Source: Euphorbia lathyris
Taxonomy: Eukaryota > Streptophyta > Magnoliopsida > Malpighiales > Euphorbiaceae
NCBI RefSeq assembly: GCF_963576675.1
Contig: NC_088915.1
Coordinates: forward strand, 86,561,501-86,625,500
Length of the DNA stretch: 64,000 nt
Direction: 5' to 3'
The notes beneath the pieces are model-generated. The model did no database searches. It was not told the DNA's origin and worked only from the letters and a program-made list of their open reading frames with translations. Position numbers and translations under genes: made by a program. Numbering within the stretch: the first letter of the stretch is position 1; every line of letters begins with the position of its first letter. This document shows positions 47,390-58,995 of the stretch, in pieces.

Positions 47390-48165
47390 TAAATAAGGGT
47401 CTAATCCATAACAAAATCAATGAATTATTTATGTACTAAAATAACAAGTATTTATGTCATGTAAAATTGAAAAAGTAAATAAATATAGGCAGAAAGTATA
47501 ATTAAACTCAAAATTTTGGTTGTTTTAAGGATTAAGCTCTTGATCGATTATTTTTTCACATTGAGCTCTTTATCATTGATTTTGTTATGGATTTGGCCCT
47601 TATTTATTTTCCGTCGAGTTTATGAGATGAGAATATCGATTTGGCGATTCTAAAGTTAAATAAGGGTCTAATCCATAATAGAATCAATGATCAAAGATTC
47701 AATGTGGAAAGATAAATGATCAGGGGTTTAATCCTTAATATAGCCAAAGTTCAGAGTTTAATTATGCTATTTGTTATAAATAAGGGTCTAATCCATAACA
47801 AAATCAATGAATTATTTATGTACTAAAATAACAAGTATTTATGTCATGTAAAATTGAAAAAGTAAATAAATATAGGCAGAAAGTATAATTAAACTCAAAA
47901 TTTTGGTTGTTTTAAGGATTAAGCTCTTGATCGATTATTTTTTCACATTGAGCTCTTTATCATTGATTTTGTTATGGATTTGGCCCTTATTTATTTTCCG
48001 TCGAGTTTATGAGATGAGAATATCGATTTGGCGATTCTAAAGTTAAATAAGGGTCTAATCCATAATAGAATCAATGATCAAAGATTCAATGTGGAAAGAT
48101 AAATGATCAGGGGTTTAATCCTTAATATAGCCAAAGTTCAGAGTTTAATTATGCTATTTGTTATA
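47390..48165. repeat. 388 bp tandem duplication, apparently identical units
   Basis: 47390-47777 and 47778-48165 read base for base the same by eye, from TAAATAAGGGTCTAATCC to GCTATTTGTTATAAAT. A third, partial copy of ATTATTTATGTACTAAAATA stands at 47158. Confidence 0.9.
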
Positions 48166-48365
48166 AATATATTATTTTTTAGGTAGATGTTATGCTTACT
48201 TTGTTGTTTTATAGAGTAATATGTATTTTGACAATTAAATGGTTATTTCTTTTATTGAATACATAAATAAATTTGATAATTTTGATTTAACAAAACAACA
48301 AAAATGATGGTGATAAAATGGGGTGGGAAGAGAAAAAAACATTTGATAATAATAAAAATGAGGAT

Positions 48366-48440
48366 GAGGAGGTTTGAACCTCCAACCACAAGCTTAATTA
48401 GAATCATAAGCTCCTCACTTATACCAACTGAACCAATTCA
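48366..48440 (-). other. tRNA-like sequence, probably degenerate
   Basis: On the minus strand, TGGTTCAGTTGGTA fits an A box and GGAGGTTCAAACCTCC a T-arm/B box, about 60 bp apart. The T loop is one base short and no clear anticodon arm was found. It could be a tRNA relic or SINE head. Confidence 0.35.
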
Positions 48441-49685
48441 TTTTTATGTTAGTTTTGCATCTCGGTTTTATATATGTACAACCTAAAATATTTTTTTGGG
48501 CCCATTAATATTATGGGCCCTGGACGGGCGCCCCGCGTTTCATAGCCCAGGGCCGGCCCTGCACCCCCTCATGGCATGCCGCCGCCAAGTGATCTGCAAC
48601 ACGGTTCTGCTCCCGGAAAATGTGGCTGAACTCAAGGATATCAAATGAGGGGCCTCTTAATAGCTTTAATAAGGTTGCGGCTATGAAGACCCATGACATG
48701 ACTACCCAAAATCATATTGATAGCCTCCAAGTTATCTGACTCCACAGAAAGCCTCTTAACACCCAGCCTAATCGCCAGCTGGATCCCAGAGAGAATGCCC
48801 CAGAGCTCCGCAGAGAAGGAAGAACCCAAACCCAGAAACCCAGATTAAGTTTTATCTAATTTTATTTATTATATTAATTTAAGAATAAAAATTAATATTA
48901 GTAATAAAATTATATTATAGTATATTTTTAACTAAAAATACATAATCAATTTTATAATAATTTAGTATTATAATTTAAATATATCGTTTATATAATATCT
49001 ATTTTACGTGGTACTTATTATACATGCATTATTGAGTTTCTAATTTATTAAATAATAATTGGTTAAATGAAATATTAAGTTAAATAATTATTAATGTTTT
49101 TTAACCTAATGAGTAAAATTAAAATTTATGAAAAATTTCTAATTAATTTTATTACACACTATTTTAGTACAAAAATATTTTTTATATAATTTATCTGATT
49201 GCTCGGTTCAAGATTCGTTAGACACCCTTTAGAAGGATTCTCTTGCAATTTTTTTTTACGTATACTAAGACTCGAACTCAAGGTCTTTAATTTAAACGAC
49301 TTGATGTCTTTTACTAATCAACTCAAGATTAATTGGTTTAGGAAAAAAAATAGTTAAATACTACATTGATTTTTTAATATATTGATTTATCGAAATTATG
49401 AAACACTAAACTAATTTATGGTAGATTGGTAAATTTATCATTTTATTTATAATTATTTATTAAAATAATTTTAATTATTGATATAAATAAAATTTGATAT
49501 AACTTAATTAAATATAGATGAAAGTTAATTAGTGATAGAAGGGCAAACTTGTCATTTTCTATATAATTTATGAATGAAGGACTAAGTAGTCAGTTTTGTC
49601 AAAACTTAGGGATGTTATAGTGTGTTTTTAAAAATAGAGGGACTTACTAATGTAATATGCACAAACTCAGGGACTAATAAATTAT

Positions 49686-50215
49686 GGGTAATTAATTTAT
49701 TAGTCCTTATATTTTGACAAAACACATTGTTTAGTCCCTGTATTTTAAAAAACACATGATAAAGTCCCTAACATTTTTCTCAATGAACTGTTTAGTCCCT
49801 AACATTTTTCTCGGTGAACTGTTTAGTCTCTGCCGTTAGACTCTCGTGAAGATTTTGTTAGTCAATTTGAATTTGCGTTTTTCTTTTTCTTTATTTTTCT
49901 TTCCTTTAAACTCTCATGCATTTGAAATCAACTTTGAGTGTTCTTCTTTTTGATTTTCTTTTTAATCGTTCAAATTCGTAAGCATTGGGTCTGTTCTTTT
50001 TCTTGTTCTCCATACAAATAGCTTATTCTTTTAAATTGGATTTCCTCTTCTAAAATTTGAAGGTAAATAGTAAAGGGTAATAAATCTAACAAACAGACTG
50101 AAGGACTAAACAGTTTACTGAGAAAAAGGTTAGGGACATTACCATGTGTTTTTGAAAATACAAGGACTAAACAGTGTGTTTTGTTAAAATATAGGGACTA
50201 ATAAATTAATTACCC
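49686..50215. mobile_element. MITE B copy 1 (530 bp), inside MITE A
   Basis: Left GGGTAATTAATTTATTAGTC and its mirror at the right. ATAAATTAT flanks both sides (49677-49685, 50216-50224). After removing it, the right end of MITE A is restored. Confidence 0.92.
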
Positions 50216-50232
50216 ATAAATTATTTACCCTT

Positions 50233-50869
50233 TTTAGAATTTATTATATCACTTTTCCAGGAAAAAAAATTCAATTTCTTACTTTTAATACTCAAATAAC
50301 TTAATTTCTGAATTAAATTTTATGAAAATTGTAAAAAATTTATAGCTAAAAATTAAAAATAAAATGCGTAAAAATGTTATAATTTTTAGCCAACACACAA
50401 AAACAATAAAGTTTCAACATGCTAGAGGCTAAAAAAATATTTGCCTGGATTTCGGAAAACCACTCCCAACAGCAGGGCTAAATTTAGCCCTCCCAAAGTA
50501 TGGAATCTGCATATGAGAATACATAGGGTCCGTTCGGCTACTCGTTGTTTGTTGTTCCTGTTTGCGACTGCCTTTGGAAAATGCTGTTTTTCCAAAAAGA
50601 CAGAGATTCCCTACTTTTGTAAAAAGCTACTTGATTTTGTATTTTTCGTTAAGCTGTGCACTTTTCTTAAGTTTTGTACCGTACTTTATTCTATAAATTA
50701 TTAACTTAGGCATTATAGTGGAGTTGTCAGTCAATGATCCTGTTTTGACTATTTTTTTATCTTATTTCATACACCGAAACTATCCTTCCACACAGTGGCG
50801 AATACAAGATTGTTCGGTTAGGGGTCGATTTTATACGTGCCTGTGAATTTTTTTTTTTTTTGGCTAAAT
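50233..50869. other. non-coding; possible hAT-like fragment
   Basis: No gene. 50527-50640 (GGGTCCGTTCGGCTACTCG; TTTTCCAAAAAGACAGAG) resembles the element near 61419-61596. Ends not resolved. Confidence 0.35.
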
Positions 50870-51360
50870 CAAACTTGTTCAAAAATACCCCTAATGTTTT
50901 GGGTCAGGAGCAATTTTATCCCTAATGTCTAAAATGGTATCATTTCGGGACTAAGACTTTCTTGTTGTTGTTGTTGTTGTTGTTGTTGTCTAAAATGGTA
51001 CAATTTTATCCCTAATGTTGGAAGCCAAGAGCAATTTTACCCCTAACGTTGATAAATTGGGTCAATTTGAGAAATAGTTCATCAAACTGTCTTCTAAGCC
51101 ATGAATAATAGTGTCTGAAATTGATCCAATTTATCAACGTTAGAGGTAAAATTGGTGCAAAATTACAAAATTGATATGCAATCGGTGCAAAATAGAGAAA
51201 CAAATGACTACATTTTATAATAGTGTCTGAAATTGATCAAATTTACCAACGTTAGAGATAAAATTGCTCTTGGCTACAAACATTAGGGGTAAAATTGCAC
51301 CATTTTAGATGTTAGGGGTAAAATTGCACCTAACCCAAAACGTTAGAGATATTTGATGCG
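50870..51360. mobile_element. G-family MITE copy (G6) with an internal (GTT)n run
   Basis: Left TTCAAAAATACCCCTAATG mirrors right AACGTTAGAGATATTTGA. Family phrases occur several times, with internal duplication (GTCTGAAATTGATC at 51113 and 51226). (GTT)n lies at 50962-50989. Confidence 0.65.
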
Positions 51361-51362
51361 TA

Positions 51363-52664
51363 ACAACCCGAGAATCCGGGAAATGGATGATTACGAGTCG
51401 GAAACATTTTAATTTACATTTTTTTATCAAAAGAAATCATGAAAATAATGCATGACAATTGAACGATTTTGCATTTTTCGTCACAAAAAATTGAATAATT
51501 TTGCATTTTTTGTCATAAAAAAATTGAACAATTTTACATTTTTTGTTTAAAATTTTTTTATGTAGAATTTTGCCCCCCCTCCCTCAAATCATGGATTCGC
51601 CACTAACCGGAACCACCACAATCTCAAATTTTATGGAGATAATGGTCAAAACTTCTCGTGGTCATAGTGGTTCTGGTGGATGGAGGGTCCGGATCCCAGG
51701 CCCCTCCTTGTATTCGCCCTTGCTTCCACACGAGTATCAATCCCTAATAGTTTTTATAAAATCAAATAAATTTTTTTAGAAATAAAATCAAATAATTTTA
51801 TAAACTTATTCTAAATTTAATATATTCCTAACTTTTTTTCTACCAAATTTAAATCTAAGTTATCTTAACCTAATTTTCAAAACAAAATACAAAAAATAAT
51901 ACTCCTTAAACTCATTTTTTAAAGAGTTAATTTGACTGATTAAGCTTAAGGTAATAATTTTAGTTTAGATTTATCAAAAAAATATATATAATTTTAGTTT
52001 AGAGGCCTAAAAGCATCAAGACAAGGAAAAGTAATATAATAATAATAATAATAATTTCCTAAAAATAATAATAATAATAATAATTAAGAGAGAAAAGGAA
52101 AGAAAGTCAAAGCAAGTGTCCTGGTCCCACGGATGATAAACAGTCAATAAGGTTACCGGAGAAACCAGATCAGAAACGTCAAGTCGTGTAAGTTATCTAA
52201 ATAAAAAAAAAATAAAAAAAAAAAAACAAATATATGGGGACCACACATAGACTTAATCCACTGCCCCACCAGGTCTCCGGTCACCCTACTACTACCCCTT
52301 ACACCCGGGCCGTCAAATTCGTTGACTTCCCTTTTAATTAGCTCTTATAAAAAATTAATTTCTTTATTTTATTTTCTTTGCTTTTTCTATTTCCTCACGT
52401 GGAACGCGCCGCGCTCTTCGGGGCGGTGAGATTCATTTTTTCTTTGTGAATGAGTCAAACTATTCATTGACCAACTATAGACGAAACCTCCCTCATCCGG
52501 ACCTTCTTATTACCGCCCGAACCCGAACCCGATAGCTTCAATTATTACTTCATTTACTTTTTTTTTTTCTAGAAACTACTTTATTTAATCTTAATTTTAC
52601 TTTTTTTTTTGAATCTTAATTTTACTTAATGGAGTCAGAACCATGTTTGTACTTAAATTCATCT
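51363..52664. other. non-coding; (AAT)n tracts and promoter-like stretch
   Basis: No gene. (AAT)n-type runs lie at 52028-52056 and 52066-52084. 52110-52560 is less AT-rich and has W-box-like TTGAC words and CACGTGG (about 52396-52402), but no exon follows, so a promoter role is unsupported. Confidence 0.35.
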
Positions 52665-52673
52665 TTTAATTTA

Positions 52674-53204
52674 AGGTAATTAATTTATCAGTCCCTATAT
52701 TTTGACAAAACATATTATTTAGTCCCTATATTTTCAAAAATACATGATAAAGTCCTTAATCTTTTTCTCGATGAACTGTTTAGTCCCTAATGTTTTTCTC
52801 GGTGAACTGTTTAGTCTCTGTCGTTAGACTCTCATGAAGATTTTGTTAGTCAATTTGGATTTGCGTTCTTCTTTTCCTTTCCTTTAAACTTTAATACATC
52901 TGAAATCAACTTTGAGTGTTCTTTTTCTTGATTTTCTTCTTAATCGTTCAAATTCGCAAGCATTGAGTCTTTTCTTTTTCTTGTTCTCCATACAAATAGC
53001 TTCTTCTTCTAAATTGGATTTCTTCTTCTAAAGTTTGAAGGTAAATAGTAAAGGATAATTTAGTCATTTCCGAAGTCATAAACGGTAAAAAATCTAACAA
53101 ACAGACGAAATGACTAAACAGTTCGCTGAGGAAAAGGTTAGGGACCTTACAGGAACTAAACAGTGTGTTTTATCAAAATATAGCAACTAATAAATTAATT
53201 ACCC
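52674..53204. mobile_element. MITE B copy 2 (531 bp)
   Basis: Left AGGTAATTAATTTATCAGTC and mirrored right end. TTTAATTTA flanks both sides (52665-52673, 53205-53213). Almost the same length and sequence plan as the copy at 49686. Confidence 0.9.
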
Positions 53205-53476
53205 TTTAATTTATATTAATTTTGCTAAATTTTCAGTTTTGATATAAAGTTATTTAGAAATTTGCATTTAGGAATTATAAATAGAGTTTAATATCAAATA
53301 AAATAAAATTTGTAAGTGAATTCAAGAAAATCAATTTGTGTAATTTATTTATATTAAAGGCCTAATACATCATTTACTCTCTGAACTTGTCCAAAAAGTT
53401 TGATTGGCCCCTGAACTTTTAAAGTATCCTGATAATCCCCTCAACTTGCATAAAATGTTCAGTTAACCCCTCGAAC

Positions 53477-53734
53477 TATTAGAGATAATATTCGAATTAT
53501 CTCTGTAAATAGATTCCTATCTAGTTAGAGTTTTACTCTGTCTATATTCCTAGCTAGGTAAAGTTTTAATACGACTATACTTATGTATTGTATTCCTATA
53601 CAAACTGTTATTGGCTCACTATAAATACAAGGTCTCTGAGCCAGAATCATTAAGCTGATTCAATTCATTATTGTGCCTATTACTTATCTGTCTATCTCCA
53701 TAATTCTCTCATCTATCTAACCCTAGATTCAACA
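53477..53734 (+). repeat. 5' LTR of the 5.7 kb copia element
   Basis: 258 bp. TATA-like CTATAAATACAAG at 53618-53630. It ends ATTCAACA directly before the TGGTATCAG primer site. Confidence 0.93.
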
Positions 53735-56700
53735 TGGTATCAGTAGTATCAACTTCCGCATCCTCCGAATCCTCTGATCATCCCCAATCCCCGACCTATT
53801 CTCAATACAAAGCCGCTGCCCTTGCTTCCGCCGCCGCCGCCGCCGCCACCGCCGGTGTAGCCACGGTCCAGATCGAATCCGCCGGTGCCTCTGATGCCGC
53901 GGCTGCTCAAAATACAAACGATGCATACGGTGGTTCCTTCGCGTCGTCTGGATGGCGGTTTACGTCACCATTCATCACCGGGGATTCCGTCTTCCTCAAT
54001 CCACAACCTGCATCAGCCACCGCACCACCAACGCACACCGTCGGTGATACCTTCCCTCCGGAGGTCCGTGCGGCGCTCGAAGCTTATCAAGCGGCCAGCG
54101 CAAGGGCGGTGATGGCTCAGGAACGGCCTGCGCCGTCTGCCGCGGCAACGACATCAGCCGGAGGAAAAGCTCCGATTCAGGAATCTGCCGCAACGTTCCT
54201 CGCGGCTGCCGCAGCGCCGAATCATCCCTCCACCGTGGCTGCGTCTGCCCAGGCGCGACCTACGTCTTCCTCTTTTGCGCATCCTGCGCATCCACCTCCC
54301 GTGACAGCAGCGTGCGCACAGCCCCTAGGGCAAATCGCGACACCAACACCATCTAATGACACGGCAATTCTAGCCGCACTCGCGGCATATCAGGCGGCTA
54401 TTCCACAAACACGGAATCCACAAGTTCCGATTCAGCAGCCATCAGTTCAGGTACAACAATCTGCAACACCTCTAACCCTATTTTCTCCATCAGTTCTGGC
54501 TGCCCTAGCAGCATATCAGGCGGCTGAAGCCAGTAACAAAAATCAGGTTATTTCTGAATCTAATATTTCACCGTTTTGTTACAATACCCAAATATCTCAT
54601 GATCTATCACCATCTTTCTTCTCAAATTATTTTCCCAACACCGTTAATGCACCGTCAACCAATGTTAGACACAATTTTATTTCCTCCTCCATCCCTCATA
54701 ATACAAACAATCCTGTCCACCCAGAACCTATACCCACTTATGTTGAACAACCTAGACAACCACCCACAAACATCAATATCAACATCAAATTAAACCCGAA
54801 TAACTACAAAGCATGGAGAATGTCCATGGAATCTACCCTTCAAACCTATCATCTTCTTTCTCACATTCTTAGTTCAACACCACCACCACTCAAATTTATT
54901 CCTAAAACAGGTTTTGTGACATTAGCTGCGGATTTAATCATAAATCCATCGTTTATTCAATGGGATGATGTAGAAAATGTGGTTAGGACTTTGCTCCTAA
55001 ATTCAATCACCGAAGAGGTGTTTTCTGAGATTGCATATCTCAAATATTCACATGACATTTGGCTAGCTTTAGAGGATGCCTACGGGCTAATTACAGGCAG
55101 CAAGCAGTTTCAGATGGGAGTCGAACTGCATGAACTTGAGCAAAGAGGAATGTCTGTTACGGCATATATGCAAAAAGTGAAATCCATCCTTGATGATCTG
55201 GCTGCCTCAGGGAATCCTTATCCTCGGCATCTACTACCGTCAGTCCTTTACAAAGGTTTAGCAGAAGAGTATCGCTCCACTATTCAGAATCTTGTAACTC
55301 AGCGAGGTACAAACATCAACTATCAAGAGATTCTGCATAGCTTGAAGATAGTTGAGGGCATGATTCAATCGACCAGGAAGACAACTCTGCTTCAGCCTGA
55401 GGCCAATGTATCCACCATGGAAGCAAATCAAGCAAAGAAGCAGAATCCAAAGAAAAGAAGAAGTGGCAAGTGCTACAATTGTGGTGATCCAAGCCACTGG
55501 GCTGACAAGTGCAAAAGACCAAAGAATAATTCAAGAACACAATACAATCCTGGACCACAAGCGCACATGGCATGGCAATAACCACCAAATCCATTCATGG
55601 GTCCTAATCAGCCGTGGTACCCAGACACAGGGGAAACTAATCACATGACGGCAAATCCGGCTCAACTTCAACAAATGCAACCATATCCAGGATATGATAC
55701 AGTTCAATTTGGCAATGGTCAAGGTTTGCAAATTTCTCACTTTGGAAATTCAAATATCAATAATCTGAAAATTAATGATGCCCTACTTGTTCCCAAGCTT
55801 ACCAAATCTTTACTATCTGTTCAAAAATTTACCCGTGAGAACTCATGTTTCTTTGAATTTTGGCCTAACCATTTTCTTGTGAAGGACCAAACAATTGGGG
55901 AAATCCTGTTACGGGGCCCGAGTAAAGATGGACTATATGTGCTTACACCCACCCTGAAGGAGGCGCTAGTTGGAGAGAAGGTGTCTTTTGAAAGGTGGCA
56001 TGCACGGCTTGGACATTGTCAGAATCAGACAGTCAGCTCAGTTCTCAAAGGAAACAATCTATCCTCTTCAAAACCAGTTAACAAATGTTCTTTTTGCCCA
56101 TTAGGCAAGCTTGCTAGGAGCTCTTTACCATCTATTAGTTGTTCTAGCACATTTACTTTTGAAAACTTACATCTGGATGTTTGGGGGCCAGCTCCAGTTG
56201 CTTCTTGTCTTGGCCACCGTTATTTTTTAATAATCATTGATGAATTCACCAGATTTGGATGGGTCTTTTGTTTAAAGAATAAGAGTGATGTTTTTTCAAC
56301 CTTCTGTGATTTTTATGCCATGATCTCTAATCAGTATAGTGCAAGGGTTAAGAACATTTACTCTGATCTTGGGGGGGAGTTTCAAAAACTATAACCTTTT
56401 TTCAAACGCCATGGCATTATACACAAGATTGCATGCCCTTACACTCATGCACAAAATGGTATAGCTGAGAGGAAAATTAGACATGTTGTTGACATTTGCC
56501 TTACTTTGCTAGCCAATGCATCTTTACCTCCAAAATTTTGGAACTATGCCATGATACATAGCATTAGGCTAATTAACTACTTACCCACCAAAATCCTAAA
56601 CAACAAGTCACCCTATTTCTTGTTCTACAAGAAACAACCTGCCTATAAGGCCTTACGCATTTTTGGTAGTGGTATTTATCCCCTTCTTCGTCCATACAAT

Positions 56701-58995
56701 CAACACAAATTTGATTTTCGCTCCAAGTTATGTGTCTACCTTGGTCCATCAGAAAATCATTCTGGGGATATCTGTCTTGAATATGCCACTGGACGCATAT
56801 ACATCTGCAAGTTTGTGCAGCACAATGAAGAAGTCTTTCCTGCATCAACAATCACTACATCATCACCTTCATCTAGCAACTCAGGGGTAAGCACATCGTG
56901 TCAACTACCATCTCTACTCGACCCGTATCCAGGTAATTTCTCTAATCCCAACCCTATAGTATCTTCTTCTAACCTGGTTCCATACTCTGCACCCATCACA
57001 CCTGGACCTCATCCTGGAACCCCAACTACTCCTCCTGACTCTAAAGCCACACACAGTGCTCCTTTAGTTCCACCTCAATATCTGTCACCAGTGGTCGCTG
57101 CTGCATCAACACCTATTTCTCAGAATGATCTTAATGTTGAAGATAACAATCCAGTTGATGTTGCGGACATCAGCACACCGGAAATACAGAATGCAATTCC
57201 TCATGAGGAGAACATCATGCCACAAACAGATTCTCCTCCTCCTGAAAGTGCAACACATGCTCCCATTCCACCTGAAAGGCCCAGGCCTCGCAATGCACCG
57301 CTGATTGGTCCACGACAACATTATATGCAACTTCGACAGTCATCTCTTCAGTCAAGAGGAAGGTTTGAGGGACTATTAGCTACACATCCAAATGGCACAG
57401 TGGATCCCACATGCTTCAGTAAAGCCAACAAACAAGCAGAATGGCGTACTGCAATGTCTGAAGAGATCCAAGCTCTTCTGGATAATGGAACATGGCAACT
57501 TGTACCGAGACCACATGATCAGCATGTCATCACCTTCAGGTGGCTCTTTCGTACAAAGAAGAAGTCTGATGGAACCATTGAGCGTCACAAAGCTCGCTTA
57601 GTAGCACGAGGATTCACTCAAAAAGCTGGGATTGACTACAAAGAAACATTCAGTCCAGTAATCAAAGCCACAACCATCAGGTCTGTATTTGCCATCGCAG
57701 CAACAAACAACTGGTTCGTCAATCAACTAAATGTCTCCAATGCTTTTCTCCATGGAAACTTATCAGAAACCATATATATGGAACAACCGCAGGGGTTTTG
57801 GGATAGTGACCGACCAGATCATATCTTCCTTCTCACAAAGAGTCTCTATGGATTGAAGCAAGCACCGCGAGAATGGTTCACTCGCCTTCGAACATTCCTC
57901 CTCTCCCTAGGGTACAAAATGTCACAGGCTGACAACTCTTTGTTCATCAGACGCACCGATACTGAAAAAAGTTACATTCTGTGCTATGTTGATGATATAC
58001 TCATAACAGGGAACCACCCTGCACACATCACAAACACTATTGCAGCCATAGAACGTGAGTTTCCCATCCGCAATCTTGGCAAAGCAGAATACTTTCTTGG
58101 AATAGAGATCCGATATGAGAAGGATGGCATTCACATGTGTCAAGCCAAGTATGTGGCTGACATCCTCGACAGAGTGAAGATGATTGACTCCAAGCCCACA
58201 CTAACGCCCATGGCCACCACACCAACAGTTTCAAAGGAGCTAGGCACCAGCTTAACCTCTGGAGATGAATATAGAAGCATTGTGGGGGCACTTCAGTACT
58301 TAACATTCACTCGACCTGACATTGCATTTGCAGTTAACAAATTATGTCAGTTTCTACACTGTCCAACTGATGAACACTGGAAAGGAGTCAAGAGGGTTTT
58401 ACGCTATGTTCAGGGTACATCAGATTTTGGCATAGTCATGTCTGTCAAACCAATACAGCACATCCACTGCTACTCATATAGTGATTGGGGAGGGTGTCCT
58501 GATGATCGACGATCCACGGGTGCCTTCTGTGTCTATCTTGGATCCAGCATTGTATCGTGGTAGACCCGCAAGCAACCCACAATATCCAGATCCTCAACAG
58601 AGAGCGAATACAAAGCAGTAGCAAATGCCACTGCCGAACTGCTATAGCTCAAATCTCTTCTCTCGGATCTCGGCTTTCCATTACCCACCCCGGTTCAGTT
58701 ATGGTGTGATAATGTTGGAGCGATCTATCTCACTTCAAATCTAGTGTTTCATGCTCGCACGAAACACATTGAGCTAGACTATCATTTTGTTCGTGAACAA
58801 ATTCACAGAGGATTTCTCAGTGTTAGATTTATTCCAACCAATGATCAGGTTGCAGACATACTCACCAAGCCGCTAGCTCCGGCTCGTTTCACGATGCTAC
58901 GCTCCCGCCTCTTTGTTCGTGCCCGCCATCGGCTTGAGGGGGGTGTTAGATATAATATTCGAATTATCTCTGTAAATAGATTCCTATCTAGTTAG
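53734..58995 (+). pseudogene. copia gag-pol polyprotein, one frame with four nonsense codons
   Basis: One continuous reading frame. Gag begins at an ATG lying on the LTR/primer-site junction. It has a long Ala/Pro/Ser-rich N-terminal half, then INIKLNPNNYKAWRMSMEST (core) and the zinc knuckle CYNCGDPSHWADKC (residues 580-593). The protease site reads WYPDTGETNHMT. Integrase has WHARLGH...CSFC, LHLDVWGPAP, YSDLGGEF and AQNGIAERK. RT has the FRWLFRTKKKSDGTIERHKA start and an intact CYVDDILITG. RNase H has RRSTGAF and [14 protein letters not shown]. Breaks: TAA at 55579, TAA at 56392, TAG at 58561 and TAG at 58645; no frameshifts. The RT motif A reads QLNVSNAFLHG where copia elements have QLDV, so a catalytic Asp is lost. 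The element cannot move with its own proteins. Confidence 0.93.

Larger units (their letters stand above)
46691..48561. mobile_element. hAT transposon, 1.9 kb, non-autonomous, 8 bp target duplication
   Basis: Termini CAGGGCCGTTCCTGACC and, inverted, CAGGGCCGGCCCTGGGC. CACCCCCT stands at 46683-46690 and 48562-48569. The LINE reading continues across it when it is removed. No transposase is recognisable. The interior includes GGCAAAAAGTATAATT-type MITE sequence and a 388 bp exact tandem duplication. Confidence 0.93.
46540..48843 (-). mobile_element. L1-type LINE copy c, 5'-truncated, split by a hAT element
   Basis: LINE sequence is at 46540-46690 and 48562-48843. ATTAAGTTTTATCT flanks the whole (46526-46539, 48844-48857). 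The minus-strand codons include SAELWGILSGIQLAIRLGVK and VESDNLEAINMI, with frame breaks near 48655, and the C-terminal part was cut off by the inserted element. Same family as the copies at 27196 and 41620. Confidence 0.9.
46369..50230. mobile_element. MITE A, the outermost host of a four-layer nest
   Basis: Left GGGTAAATAATTTATTACTC and right, inverted, GGGTAAATAATTTAT. The right arm resumes at 49540-49685 (AGGGACTTACTAATGTAATA, mirror of 46410-46435). An L1 copy sits within its left half and another MITE in its right end. Flanks TTTTTATTA / TTTTTAGAA match only in part. Confidence 0.75.

Noticed and set aside
48304..48486. 60-codon plus-strand frame
   Set aside because: It crosses a tRNA-like segment and lies inside a hAT element; no domain.
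52110..52560. Promoter of a missing host gene
   Set aside because: Promoter-type words and lower AT content only; no exon follows before the MITE at 52674.
53729..53926. Arg-rich minus-strand frame over the start of gag
   Set aside because: It is antisense to the Ala-rich gag region, whose GCC codons give Arg-rich shadows.
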